Source: Streptomyces agglomeratus (GTDB lineage: Bacteria > Actinomycetota > Actinomycetes > Streptomycetales > Streptomycetaceae). Taken from it: a DNA stretch of 64,000 nucleotides. Positions 17,091-25,319 of this stretch are shown here, piece after piece. Made by a program: the position numbers and the translations under genes. A model generated the notes under the pieces. The model saw nothing but the letters and a program-made list of their open reading frames with translations, searched no databases and was not told the origin of the DNA. Numbering within the stretch: position 1 is the stretch's first letter; each line of letters opens with the position of its first letter. The stretch covers positions 2,687,001 through 2,751,000 of the forward strand of contig NZ_MEHJ01000001.1 in the NCBI RefSeq assembly GCF_001746415.1. Reading direction: 5' to 3'.

Positions 17091-18029
17091 ATGAGCGACA
17101 CTTCCTCCCCCTTCGGCTTCGAGCTCGTGCGGCGTGGTTACGACCGCGGTCAGGTGGACGACCGCATTACCAAACTCGTCGCCGACCGTGACAGCGCTCT
17201 GGCCCGAATCACTGCTCTGGAAAAGCGCATCGAGGAACTCCACCTCGAGACGCAGAACGCCCAGGCCCAGGTGAGCGACGCAGAGCCGTCGTACGCCGGA
17301 CTCGGTGCGCGCGTCGAGAAGATCCTCCGCCTCGCCGAGGAGGAGGCGAAGGACCTGCGTGAGGAGGCCCGTCGCGCCGCCGAGCAGCACCGCGAGCTGG
17401 CCGAGTCGGCCGCGCAGCAGGTGCGCAACGACGCCGAGTCGTTCTCCGCCGAGCGCAAGGCGAAGGCCGAGGACGAGGGCGTTCGTATCGTCGAGAAGGC
17501 CAAGGGTGACGCCTCTACGCTGCGCAGCGAGGCCCAGAAGGACGCGCAGCAGAAGCGTGAGGAGGCGGACGCCCTCTTCGAGGAGACCCGCGCCAAGGCC
17601 GCCCAGGCCGCCGCGGACTTCGAGACGAACCTGGCCAAGCGCCGCGAGCAGTCCGAGCGGGACCTGGCTTCGCGTCAGGCCAAGGCCGAGAAGCGTCTGG
17701 CCGAGATCGAGCACCGCGCCGAGCAGCTTCGTCTCGAGGCCGAGAAGCTGCGTACGGACGCGGAGCGCCGTGCCCGTCAGACGGTGGAGACCGCTCAGCG
17801 CCAGGCCGAGGACATCGTGGCCGACGCGAACGCCAAGGCCGACCGGATCCGCAGCGAATCGGAGCGCGAGCTGGCGGCGCTCACGAACCGCCGCGACTCC
17901 ATCAACGCGCAGCTGACCAACGTCCGCGAGATGCTGGCCACGCTGACCGGTGCGGCTGTCGCCGCCGCCGGCGCCCCGGCCGACGACGAGCCGATCACCC
18001 GCGGCGTCCCGGCGCAGCAGACCCGCTAG
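17091..18029 (+). CDS. filP: FilP, intermediate-filament-like coiled-coil protein
   Basis: 312 residues, the size of S. coelicolor FilP. A short DivIVA-like N-terminal segment (FGFELVRRGYDRGQVDDRI) is followed by a rod from about residue 35 to 280 and a short disordered tail (APADDEPITRGVPAQQTR). FilP forms cytoskeletal filaments behind the growing tip and gives hyphae rigidity; it binds DivIVA and Scy. Ribosome binding site AGGAA is 4 nt from the ATG. The 122-bp gap after scy contains TAGGAT and TTGACT boxes at unfavourable spacing (23 nt), so a separate promoter is likely but not clear. Confidence 0.95.
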   Translation: MSDTSSPFGFELVRRGYDRGQVDDRITKLVADRDSALARITALEKRIEELHLETQNAQAQVSDAEPSYAGLGARVEKILRLAEEEAKDLREEARRAAEQHRELAESAAQQVRNDAESFSAERKAKAEDEGVRIVEKAKGDASTLRSEAQKDAQQKREEADALFEETRAKAAQAAADFETNLAKRREQSERDLASRQAKAEKRLAEIEHRAEQLRLEAEKLRTDAERRARQTVETAQRQAEDIVADANAKADRIRSESERELAALTNRRDSINAQLTNVREMLATLTGAAVAAAGAPADDEPITRGVPAQQTR

Positions 18030-18065
18030 TCCGAAGCGGAAGCAGTCACGCCGCAGAGGGACTCA

Positions 18066-18099
18066 AAAGCCCCCCGTCATTCCGGTGGCGGGGGGCTTT
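18066..18099 (+). terminator. Rho-independent terminator of filP
   Basis: AAAGCCCCCCG and CGGGGGGCTTT form an 11-bp stem with a 12-nt loop, 37 nt after the filP stop. The closing TTT and A-rich start make it nearly symmetric. Confidence 0.85.
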
Positions 18100-18108
18100 G
18101 CGCGCCCT

Positions 18109-18120
18109 TAGCGTGGCCGC
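18109..18120 (+). promoter_or_regulatory. -10 box of a probable leaderless ABC transporter transcript
   Basis: TAGCGT at 18109-18114 is followed by GGCCGC and then the ATG at 18121. The same TAGnnT-GGCCGC-ATG arrangement occurs at 32106-32118. No Shine-Dalgarno sequence and no good -35 box are seen. Confidence 0.45.
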
Positions 18121-19110
18121 ATGATCGAGCTGTCGGGGCTGACGAAGCGTTACGGCGAGAAGGTGGCCGTCGACCACCTGACCTTCACCGTGCGGCCGGG
18201 CGTCGTGACCGGCTTCCTGGGCCCGAACGGGGCGGGCAAGTCGACGACCATGCGGATGCTGCTGGGCCTGGACAACCCGACGGCCGGCGACGTCCGTATC
18301 GACGGCAAGCACTACGCCGACCTCAAGGACCCGCTGAAGTACATCGGCGCGCTCCTGGACGCCAAGGCGATGCACGGCGGTCGCAGCGCGTACAACCACC
18401 TCCTCTGTCTGGCGCAGAGCAACGGCATCCCCCGCAGCCGGGTCTCCGAGGTCCTGGAGACGGTGGGCCTGACGTCGGTGGCCAGGAAGCGCGCCAAGGG
18501 CTTCTCGCTCGGCATGGGGCAGCGTCTGGGCATCGCGGGAGCGTTGTTGGGCGACCCCGAGATCCTCATGTTCGACGAGCCGGTCAACGGCCTCGATCCC
18601 GAGGGCATCCACTGGATCCGGAATCTGATGAAGTCGCTGGCGTCCCAGGGGCGTACGGTCTTCGTCTCCTCCCACCTGATGAGCGAAATGGCGCTCACCG
18701 CCGACCACTTGGTCGTGATCGGCCAGGGCAGGCTGCTCGCCGACACGTCGATGGCCGGCTTCATCCGGGAGAACTCGCGCAGTTACGTACGCCTGCGCTC
18801 CCCGCAGCAGGAGCGGCTGCGTGATGTCATCCACGAGGCGGGCATCAAGACGGTCGGCGCGGCCAACGGATCGATGGAAGTGGACGGCGTGAGCGCGGAG
18901 CAGCTCGGCGAGCTCGCCGCCCGGCACCAGCTCGTACTCCACGAGCTGAGCCCTCAGCAGGCATCGCTGGAGGAAGCCTTCATGCAGCTGACCGCCGAGT
19001 CCGTCGAGTACCACGCGCATTCGGGCGGCGCGGCGGGCGCGCCGCCCGGGGCGGGCTGGGGCGCCGGAGTGCGGCAGCGGCACGAGAAGAAGAACGGGAA
19101 GGGGGTTTGA
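18121..19110 (+). CDS. ABC transporter ATP-binding protein (pair 1)
   Basis: 329 residues. Walker A is GPNGAGKST, and Walker B is EILMFDEPVNGLDPEG with the H-loop in FVSSHLMSEM. The signature is FSLGMGQRLGIA in place of LSGGQ, typical of the bacitracin/lantibiotic-type subfamily. A C-terminal region of about 100 residues ends in a Gly/Ala-rich basic tail. It partners the permease starting 3 nt after its stop. Substrate is unknown; related systems export or resist antimicrobial peptides. Very similar to the ATPase at 20012, pointing to a tandem duplication. Confidence 0.93.
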   Translation: MIELSGLTKRYGEKVAVDHLTFTVRPGVVTGFLGPNGAGKSTTMRMLLGLDNPTAGDVRIDGKHYADLKDPLKYIGALLDAKAMHGGRSAYNHLLCLAQSNGIPRSRVSEVLETVGLTSVARKRAKGFSLGMGQRLGIAGALLGDPEILMFDEPVNGLDPEGIHWIRNLMKSLASQGRTVFVSSHLMSEMALTADHLVVIGQGRLLADTSMAGFIRENSRSYVRLRSPQQERLRDVIHEAGIKTVGAANGSMEVDGVSAEQLGELAARHQLVLHELSPQQASLEEAFMQLTAESVEYHAHSGGAAGAPPGAGWGAGVRQRHEKKNGKGV

Positions 19111-19113
19111 GTC

Positions 19114-19884
19114 ATGGCTGCCACCCAGGTACTCAAGTCGGAATGGACCAAGATCAAATCGGTTCAGTCCACTGTTTGGACACTCGGCCTTGCCGCGATC
19201 GTCACAATCGGCCTCGGCGTACTCATCAGTATTCTTTCCAAGAACGAATTCAAGAAGATGAGCGCGGAGGACAAGCTCGCCTTCGATCCGACGTTCGTGA
19301 GTTTCGCGGGCACGAGTCTTGGGCAGCTTGCAATGATCGTTTTCGGTGTTCTCGTCGTGTCGAACGAATACAGCACCGGAATGATCCGCATGTCGCTCGC
19401 CGCCGTCCCGCAGCGCGGCACCTACCTCTTCGGCAAGCTCACCGTCGCCACGGCTCTCGCGCTGGTGGTCGGCATGGTCACGAGCTTCGCCGCCTTCTTC
19501 CTCGGCCAGGCGATGCTCGGCGACCTGAGGGCGGACATCTCCGACCCCGGTGTACTGCGCGCGGTGATCGGCGGCGGTCTCTACATGACCCTGATCGCAC
19601 TGTTCTCGATGGGCGTGGCCACGATGCTGCGCAGCCAGGTGCTCGCCCTCGGCGTCCTGATGCCGTTCTTCTTCCTGCTGGCGCCGATCCTGGGCAACGT
19701 CTCCGCGACCAAGAAGGTCGGCCAGTACCTCCCCGACCAGGCGGGCAGCAAGATCATGCAGGTGGTCCCGCCGATCGACGACGAGGCACCGTACGGCCCC
19801 TGGGGCGGACTGCTGATCATGGCGCTGTGGGTGGCCGCTGCGCTCGTGGGCGGTTACGTCCTGCTGAAGAGGCGGGACGCGTAG
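19114..19884 (+). CDS. ABC-2 type permease (pair 1)
   Basis: 256 residues with six predicted helices, the first near TVWTLGLAAIVTIGLGVLIS and the last near GLLIMALWVAAALVGGYVLL. The N-terminal LKSEWTKIKSVQSTVWTL and the VSNEYSTGMIRMSLAAVP motif after the second helix are diagnostic of this ABC-2 family. It forms the membrane half with the upstream ATPase (3-nt gap). Local codon use between 19140 and 19380 is less GC-rich than its neighbours (codons such as TTC-CAA-GAA and CTT), a small deviation that could reflect transfer or relaxed selection. Confidence 0.92.
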   Translation: MAATQVLKSEWTKIKSVQSTVWTLGLAAIVTIGLGVLISILSKNEFKKMSAEDKLAFDPTFVSFAGTSLGQLAMIVFGVLVVSNEYSTGMIRMSLAAVPQRGTYLFGKLTVATALALVVGMVTSFAAFFLGQAMLGDLRADISDPGVLRAVIGGGLYMTLIALFSMGVATMLRSQVLALGVLMPFFFLLAPILGNVSATKKVGQYLPDQAGSKIMQVVPPIDDEAPYGPWGGLLIMALWVAAALVGGYVLLKRRDA

Positions 19885-20011
19885 GCCCGGTGCCTCCCCG
19901 GCGCTTAGCAGGAACCGTCAGCTCCTGGTTATCCTCCTAACCCTTACGGGGGCGCGTTCGGCCATGAGGTCACAGCCCCGACGACCCGAACTGTCGATGG
20001 GGCTGCACACA

Positions 20012-21274
20012 ATGATCGAGGCAGTCGGCCTGACGAAGCGCTACGGCGCCAAGACAGCCGTGTACAACCTTTCCTTCCAGGTTCGCCCGGGCACGGTGAC
20101 GGGCTTCCTCGGCCCCAACGGTTCCGGCAAGTCCACGACGATGCGCATGATCCTGGGGCTCGACGAGCCCACCTCGGGTCATGTCACCATCGGCGGCCAT
20201 CCCTTCCGCCGCCTCCCCAACGCCCCCCGGCAGGTCGGCGCCCTGCTCGACGCCAAGGCCGTGCACGGCGGCCGCAGCGCCCGCAGCCACCTCCTGTCGC
20301 TGGCGCAGCTCTCCGGCATCCCCGCCCAGCGGGTCGACGAGGTACTCGGCGTCGTGGGCCTCCAGGAGGTCGCCAGGCGGCGCTCCAAGGGCTTCTCGCT
20401 CGGCATGGGGCAGCGCCTGGGCATCGCGGCGGCGCTCCTCGGCGATCCGCAGGTACTGCTCTTCGACGAGCCGGTCAACGGTCTCGACCCCGAGGGCATC
20501 CACTGGGTCCGCAATCTCATGAAGACGCTGGCCGCCGAGGGCCGTACGGTCTTCGTCTCCAGCCACCTCATGAGCGAGATGGCGGTCACCGCCGACCACC
20601 TGATCGTGATCGGGCGCGGGCAGCTGCTCTCCGACATGAGCGTCAAGGACTTCATCTCCGCCAACTCCGCCGACTTCGCCCGGGTGCGTACGCCGCAGAC
20701 CGAGCCGCAGCAGCGCGAGAAGCTGTCCTCGGTACTGACCGAGGCCGGGGCGCACGTCATGACCGAGCAGGACGGGGCGCTGCGCGTCACCGGGCTGCCG
20801 CTGCCGCGGATCAGCGACCTCGCGAACGACGCCGACGTACGGCTGTGGGAACTCTCGCCGCACCAGGCGTCGCTGGAAGAGGCGTACATGCGGATGACCC
20901 AGGGCGCGGTGGACTACCGGTCGACCGCCGACCAGCTGGCCGGTTTCCAGCAGCCGCAGCAGCCCGGTGGTTACGCCGAGCCCGTAGCCCAGCAGGGCTG
21001 GTACGCCCCGCCGCCGCCCCAGGCGGGCGGGCAGCCGCCCTTCGCGGGCGCCCCGCTGCCGGGCGGCCCCGGCTACGCGGTCCCGGGCCAGGCACCGGGC
21101 GGCCCCGGTTACGCGGCCTCCGGCCAGGCCCCCGCGCCGGGCCACAACCCGTACGCGACGCCGGCCGCCCCGGCGGCGCCTCCGGCTCCCGCCGCCGCCC
21201 CCGCGCCCGGCGTGAGCGCGCCCGCCCCCGACCTGACCAAGCGCGACAGCGACAGCCCCGAGGACGCCCGATGA
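20012..21274 (+). CDS. ABC transporter ATP-binding protein (pair 2), Pro/Gln/Gly-rich tail
   Basis: 420 residues. The first 310 parallel the pair-1 ATPase: GPNGSGKST, FSLGMGQRLGIAAALLG, LLFDEPVNGLDPEG and FVSSHLMSEM. About 100 further residues are low-complexity (QQPGGYAEPVAQQGWYAPPP and repeated GGPGYA/GQAP). I chose the ATG at 20012 because MIEAVGLTKRYG aligns with MIELSGLTKRYG of the paralogue; upstream in-frame ATGs at 19964 and 19997 are possible. It overlaps the permease gene by ATGA. The tail is probably disordered and may tether partners (inference). Confidence 0.92.
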   Translation: MIEAVGLTKRYGAKTAVYNLSFQVRPGTVTGFLGPNGSGKSTTMRMILGLDEPTSGHVTIGGHPFRRLPNAPRQVGALLDAKAVHGGRSARSHLLSLAQLSGIPAQRVDEVLGVVGLQEVARRRSKGFSLGMGQRLGIAAALLGDPQVLLFDEPVNGLDPEGIHWVRNLMKTLAAEGRTVFVSSHLMSEMAVTADHLIVIGRGQLLSDMSVKDFISANSADFARVRTPQTEPQQREKLSSVLTEAGAHVMTEQDGALRVTGLPLPRISDLANDADVRLWELSPHQASLEEAYMRMTQGAVDYRSTADQLAGFQQPQQPGGYAEPVAQQGWYAPPPPQAGGQPPFAGAPLPGGPGYAVPGQAPGGPGYAASGQAPAPGHNPYATPAAPAAPPAPAAAPAPGVSAPAPDLTKRDSDSPEDAR

Positions 21275-22128
21275 CGACCCCGTACCAGCAGCAGGCCCCT
21301 CAGCAGGCCCCCCGGCCGTACGCACCGCAGGGCGTCGCGCCGTACGTCTCCCCCATCCCGGTGCGCAGGGCGACCCTGGGGGACGCCCTCGCCTCCGAGT
21401 GGACGAAGATCCGGTCGGTGCGCTCCACGATGTGGACGCTCGGCGTGATGATCGTGCTCATCGTCGGCGTCGGCCTGCTCGGGGCGGTCGCCGTCGGCTC
21501 GTCCGGCGCCGACCTCGGCGAGACCCCGGTGCTGAGCCTCGGCTTCTTCGGTGTGCTGCTCGGCGCCATCCCGGTGATCACACTCGGCGTGATGACCGTC
21601 GCGTCCGAGTACGGCACGGGCATGATCCGTACGACCCTCACGGCCTGCCCCAGCCGTTCCCGCGTGCTGACCGCCAAGGCGATCGTCTTCTTCCTGCTGG
21701 CCTTCGCCATCACGCTGGTCACCACCGCCGCCGTCGGCGCGCTGCACACCGCGATGCTGGACGGCTCCGAGCCCACCGGCACGGCCTGGCTGCGCGCGAC
21801 GGTCGGCGTCAGCCTCTACGTCGCGACGCTCGGCCTGCTGTCGCTCGCCATCGGCTCACTCATCCGGCACTCGGCGGGTGCGATCACCATCATGATCGGC
21901 CTGGTGCTGCTCCCGCTGGTGCTGGCGATGTTCATGTTCTCCGAGACGCTGGCCGACCTTCAGCAGGCGCTCTTCGAGTACTCGATCCCCAACCAGCTCA
22001 GCGTCTTCTACGACGCCTCCGTCACCACCTCCGGCCCCTCCGGCTGGGAGCCGCTGTGGATCCTGCTGGGCGTCACGGCCGCCGCTCTGGGCGGTGCCTT
22101 CCTCGCCCTGGAGAAGCGCGACGTGTGA
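21271..22128 (+). CDS. ABC-2 type permease (pair 2) with PQ-rich N-terminus
   Basis: 285 residues. A disordered Gln/Pro-rich leader of about 30 residues (TTPYQQQAPQQAPRPYAPQG) precedes ASEWTKIRSVRSTMWTLGVM, the family start motif. Six helices follow, with VASEYGTGMIRTTLTACP after the second. The N-terminal leader resembles the C-terminal tail of its ATPase in composition, and both lie next to the gene junction. Partner of the preceding ATPase (ATGA overlap). Substrate unknown. Confidence 0.92.
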   Translation: MTTPYQQQAPQQAPRPYAPQGVAPYVSPIPVRRATLGDALASEWTKIRSVRSTMWTLGVMIVLIVGVGLLGAVAVGSSGADLGETPVLSLGFFGVLLGAIPVITLGVMTVASEYGTGMIRTTLTACPSRSRVLTAKAIVFFLLAFAITLVTTAAVGALHTAMLDGSEPTGTAWLRATVGVSLYVATLGLLSLAIGSLIRHSAGAITIMIGLVLLPLVLAMFMFSETLADLQQALFEYSIPNQLSVFYDASVTTSGPSGWEPLWILLGVTAAALGGAFLALEKRDV

Positions 22129-22146
22129 CGGCGCGGGCCGCGCGGG

Positions 22147-22476
22147 TCAGTAGCGCGGGGCGTTACGGGACCGCTGCACCTTCGTGGTGCGGCGGTCCCG
22201 CGCGTTCCAGCACGCCTTGTGCCAGTGTCTGCGGTCGTCGACACCGCCGTACTCCGGCCAGGCCACGAGGTGCGGAACGCCGGACGGGATCTCCTGGTCG
22301 CAGCCCGGGCAGCGGTAGCGCTTGCCCGCCGCGCTCGCGCCGGCGACGTGCCGCACCGACCATTCCTCGCCCTGCCACGACTCGGTGCTCTGGAGCCCGA
22401 ACCTGTCTCCCGCCGCGCCACTTGGGGACTCGGCGGGCTTCTCGCCGCCCTTGGGGCGGTTGCGACGCGGGGACAC
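22147..22476 (-). CDS. Small zinc-ribbon-like protein
   Basis: 109 residues. A basic N-terminus (SPRRNRPKGGEKP) precedes a CPGCDQEIPSGVPHLV motif and then HWHKACWNARDR; the two Cys pairs and His residues suggest a single zinc site. The C-terminus is basic. Streptomyces genomes often label it an ATP/GTP-binding protein, but I see no P-loop. I chose the GTG at 22476 because GAGG lies 6 nt upstream; a GTG at 22488 lacks one. A strong GC stem (about 22168-22199) falls inside its 3' end and may terminate the convergent ABC operon. Confidence 0.75.
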   Translation of the reverse strand: MSPRRNRPKGGEKPAESPSGAAGDRFGLQSTESWQGEEWSVRHVAGASAAGKRYRCPGCDQEIPSGVPHLVAWPEYGGVDDRRHWHKACWNARDRRTTKVQRSRNAPRY

Positions 22477-22588
22477 CTGGAACCTCACGGATCGGACGGC
22501 ACTGGTTCACCCCAGCCTAGGGCCATCCGGCATGGGTACACGTACCGCAGCGCGCGGGGCCCACCGGGCCCGGCTTACCGGAAAATCG

Positions 22589-22637
22589 CAACAACTTCAC
22601 GCGTGCCCGTGCCTTTGGCACGTGTCAGGCGTTGTTG
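22589..22637. promoter_or_regulatory. Nested dyad upstream of the flavin monooxygenase gene
   Basis: Outer arms CAACAAC (22589-22595) and GTTGTTG (22631-22637) enclose an inner CGTGCC-TTT-GGCACG (22608-22622). It lies 45-93 nt before the ATG at 22682, as an operator or leader hairpin would. No regulator gene is adjacent. Confidence 0.4.
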
Positions 22638-22681
22638 CCAGTAAGGGGGATGCCGCGTCGGCCGCAAGGAGGCAGAAGGCG

Positions 22682-23722
22682 ATGCGTGTCGGAACGTTTG
22701 TACTGGCGGCCCAATTCCCGGGCCAGGGCCAGGGGGAGGCGCTGCACCGGGCGGTGCGGTCGGCGGAGGTCGCCGAGGAGGCCGGACTGGACTCGGTGTG
22801 GCTCGCGGAGCACCACTTCGTACCGTACGGCGTGTGCCCCTCCGCGGTGACGCTCGCCGCGCTGCTGCTCGGGCGCACCCGGCGCATCCGGGTGGGCACG
22901 GCGGTCAGTGTCCTGCCGACGGCGCATCCGGTCGCCCTGGGCGAGCAGGCCGCGCTGCTGCACCTCACCTCGGGCGGGCGCTTCACGCTCGGCGTGGGGC
23001 GGGGCGGTCCGTGGGTGGACCTGGAGGTGTTCGGGCAGGGCCTCGCGGCGTACGAGCACGGCTTCCCGGAATCTCTGGATCTGCTGCTGCGCTGGCTGCG
23101 CGAACCGCGCGTCGAGGCGCGGGGCGAGCGGTTCGACTTCCGCGAAGTCGCCGTCGTACCACGGCCGGACGAACTGCTGCGCGAGGGGCCCGAGGACAGG
23201 GACGGCCCCGAGGTCGTGGTGGCGTGCACCTCACCGAAGAGCGTACGGATGGCCGCCGAGCGCGGGCTGCCGATGCTGCTCGGCATGCACTGCGGAGACG
23301 AGGACAAAGCGGAGATGGTCGCGCTGTGGCGCCGGCTCGCGCTCGCCGCCGGACATGAGCCGGAAACGGTCGCGCGGGCGGGTCATGTTTCGGCCGGAGT
23401 GGCTCAGATCGCGGACAGCGCGGCCGACGGCACGGAGACACTGACGAAGGCGATGCCCGGCTGGCTCAAGCAGGGGCTCGACGCGCACGTCACGGTCGAC
23501 GGCCGGCACCGCGCGATGCGGGACCCGGTCGCGTACACGGAGATGCTGTGCGAACTGCATCCGGTGGGCCCGCCGCGGCTGGCCGCCGACCGGCTGGCGG
23601 CCACCGCGGAACGGACCGGGATCACGCGCTTCGCGCTGCTCGTCGAGGGGTCGGGCGACCTTGCGGCCACCGAGGAGAACGTACGGCGGCTGGGGTCCGA
23701 AGTGCTGCCCCTGCTGTCCTGA
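22682..23722 (+). CDS. LLM-class (luciferase-like) flavin-dependent oxidoreductase
   Basis: 346 residues of the bacterial-luciferase TIM barrel. The start MRVGTFVLAAQFPGQGQGEA, the AEHHFVPYG motif after strand 2, the GTAVSVLPTAHPVALGEQAA element and the FTLGVGRGGPW loop are typical. Such enzymes use reduced FMN or F420 with unknown substrates. Ribosome binding site AAGGAGG lies 10 nt before the ATG. It is convergent with the SCO5389-family gene. It lacks any clear pathway context. Confidence 0.87.
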   Translation: MRVGTFVLAAQFPGQGQGEALHRAVRSAEVAEEAGLDSVWLAEHHFVPYGVCPSAVTLAALLLGRTRRIRVGTAVSVLPTAHPVALGEQAALLHLTSGGRFTLGVGRGGPWVDLEVFGQGLAAYEHGFPESLDLLLRWLREPRVEARGERFDFREVAVVPRPDELLREGPEDRDGPEVVVACTSPKSVRMAAERGLPMLLGMHCGDEDKAEMVALWRRLALAAGHEPETVARAGHVSAGVAQIADSAADGTETLTKAMPGWLKQGLDAHVTVDGRHRAMRDPVAYTEMLCELHPVGPPRLAADRLAATAERTGITRFALLVEGSGDLAATEENVRRLGSEVLPLLS

Positions 23723-23752
23723 TGATCACGCCGGCTCCGCGGCGGGCACGCC

Positions 23753-23792
23753 GCCGCTCCGCATCAGTGCGAGGTCCGCGATACGGAGCGGC
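23753..23792. terminator. Bidirectional terminator candidate between convergent genes
   Basis: GCCGCTCCG (23753-23761) and CGGAGCGGC (23784-23792) are perfect complements with a 22-nt loop in the 77-bp gap between the monooxygenase and SCO5389-family genes. Confidence 0.5.
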
Positions 23793-23799
23793 GAATGCC

Positions 23800-24192
23800 T
23801 CAGCAGTCCCGAAGTTCCGGCGACTGGTTGAGCAGCTGCCCCCTGATCGAGGTGAAGCGGCCGAGCCGCTCGTCGGAGGACGAGTCCATCGGGAACACCG
23901 CTACGCGGTGGCAGTTCTGGAATGCAAGACGTACGCCGAAGTGCCGCTGCAGCGCACCGCGAATCGCATCACTCGCGAGTGCACGCAGGAGCTGACCACG
24001 TGCCTGCTCGTCCGGCGGAGGCGTCTGGTTGTCGGCGAACTCGCCACCATCGACCTTCAGCTGTGCCACCAGAGAGCTGATCATCTCCCATGCGTAAGGC
24101 AGGGAGGTCCGGACGCAGTCGACGAAGGCGGCTTCGTCGACATCGCCTCGCTCGGCCTGTTCCAACAGTGCCGGTGAGACGTCGAGCGACAT
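23800..24192 (-). CDS. SCO5389-family protein of unknown function
   Basis: 130 residues, start MSLDVSPALLEQAERGDVDE with a strong ribosome binding site (AGGAGAACCC). I recognise it as the Streptomyces family named after SCO5389. It is mainly helical with DNQTPPPDEQARGQLLRALA in the centre and ends in SPELRDC. There is no signal peptide, membrane helix or known catalytic motif. It diverges from nucS, an arrangement I recall as conserved in Streptomyces; that alone does not show a role in repair. Confidence 0.8.
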   Translation of the reverse strand: MSLDVSPALLEQAERGDVDEAAFVDCVRTSLPYAWEMISSLVAQLKVDGGEFADNQTPPPDEQARGQLLRALASDAIRGALQRHFGVRLAFQNCHRVAVFPMDSSSDERLGRFTSIRGQLLNQSPELRDC

Positions 24193-24402
24193 GGGTTCTC
24201 CTCTCGCGACCCCGGGGCCGGGGTCTTACGGGCAGGGAAGACGGACGACGACGCAGAGTGCACGTACGACGACCTCCTGCATCCAAGTTAAGCGTGCGAT
24301 CCGGGCCGCACCAGGAGATTGGGAACACAACCAGCCAACAACGAAGGGGGTCTTACTGGGCGAATCGCGTAGAGCACTCGTCGTCGAGTAGCGTTGCGCC
24401 CC

Positions 24403-25074
24403 ATGCGTCTCGTCATTGCCCGCTGCTCCGTGGACTACGCGGGCCGGCTCACCGCCCACTTGCCCTCCGCCCCCCGTCTGATCCTGGTGAAGGCGGACGG
24501 CAGCGTGTCGATCCACGCCGACGACCGGGCGTACAAACCGCTCAACTGGATGTCCCCGCCATGCACCCTCAAGGAGGGCACGGGCGACGACGCCGGCACC
24601 TGGACGGTGATCAACAAGGCGGGCGAGAAATTGATCATCACCATGGAGGAAGTCCTCCACGACTCGTCCCACGAACTGGGCGTCGACCCCGGTCTCATCA
24701 AGGACGGCGTGGAAGCGCACCTCCAGGAGCTGCTGGCCGACCGCATCGACACGCTCGGCGAGGGCTACTCGCTGATCCGCCGCGAGTACCCGACGGCCAT
24801 CGGCCCGGTGGACATCCTGTGCCGCGACGCGGACGGCGCGACGGTCGCGGTGGAGCTCAAGCGGCGCGGTGACATCGACGGCGTGGAGCAGCTCACCCGC
24901 TACCTCGAACTGCTCAACCGCGACCCGCACCTGGCGCCGGTGAAGGGCATCTTCGCCGCGCAGGAGATCAAGCCGCAGGCGCGCGTACTGGCGACCGACC
25001 GCGGCATCGGCTGTGTCGTCCTGGACTACAACGCGATGCGCGGCATCGAGGACGACAAGCTCCGCCTGTTCTGA
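24403..25074 (+). CDS. nucS: NucS/EndoMS mismatch-specific endonuclease
   Basis: 223 residues, full length. The N-terminal beta domain ([16 protein letters not shown] ... [15 protein letters not shown]) binds DNA. The C-terminal RecB-like nuclease has its catalytic residues in GPVDILCRD and [20 protein letters not shown] (D-ExK). It cleaves both strands at mismatches and provides mismatch repair in actinobacteria, which lack MutSL; it acts with the beta clamp. A TAGCGT box ends 8 nt before the ATG and no Shine-Dalgarno sequence is seen, so the mRNA may be leaderless. Confidence 0.95.
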   Translation: MRLVIARCSVDYAGRLTAHLPSAPRLILVKADGSVSIHADDRAYKPLNWMSPPCTLKEGTGDDAGTWTVINKAGEKLIITMEEVLHDSSHELGVDPGLIKDGVEAHLQELLADRIDTLGEGYSLIRREYPTAIGPVDILCRDADGATVAVELKRRGDIDGVEQLTRYLELLNRDPHLAPVKGIFAAQEIKPQARVLATDRGIGCVVLDYNAMRGIEDDKLRLF

Positions 25075-25105
25075 CGGCGGGGCCGGGGGCCGGGCGGACC
25101 GCACT

Positions 25106-25141
25106 CCGCCGAGCCCGAGCGGGACCGCTCGGGCTCGGCGG
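25106..25141. terminator. Strong bidirectional terminator hairpin
   Basis: A perfect 17-bp inverted repeat (25106-25122 with 25125-25141; arms begin CCGCCGAGCCCG) lies 32 nt after the nucS stop, between the convergent nucS and NTPase genes. Confidence 0.8.
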
Positions 25142-25224
25142 CCGCCCTGCGCCGGCGGACGGGCCGCAGGACGGCCGTGGGCTCAAGGGTGTCCTTGTGC
25201 CGGCCTGGTGGCCGCCCCGCGACC

Positions 25225-25319
25225 GGGCTCAAGGCCGTCGCCTGCGAGCGGGCTCGCGGCCGTACCTACGCCGGGCTCAAGGCCGTCCTGCGACCGGGCT
25301 CGCGGCCGTACCTACGCCG
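25225..25319. repeat. Alternating 23-25-bp tandem repeats covering the NTPase stop codon
   Basis: Two unit types alternate: GGGCTCAAGGCCGTC-type at 25225 and 25273, and a 24-bp GGGCTCGCGGCCGTACC-type at 25250-25273 and 25296-25319, the latter two identical. The NTPase stop codon at 25312-25314 falls in the last copy. This looks like a local expansion. Confidence 0.75.

Noticed and set aside
22168..22199. Strong stem GGACCGC-GCACC type at the end of the second ABC operon
   Set aside because: It lies inside the coding sequence of the convergent zinc-ribbon gene, so it was not listed as a separate terminator, although it could work as one.
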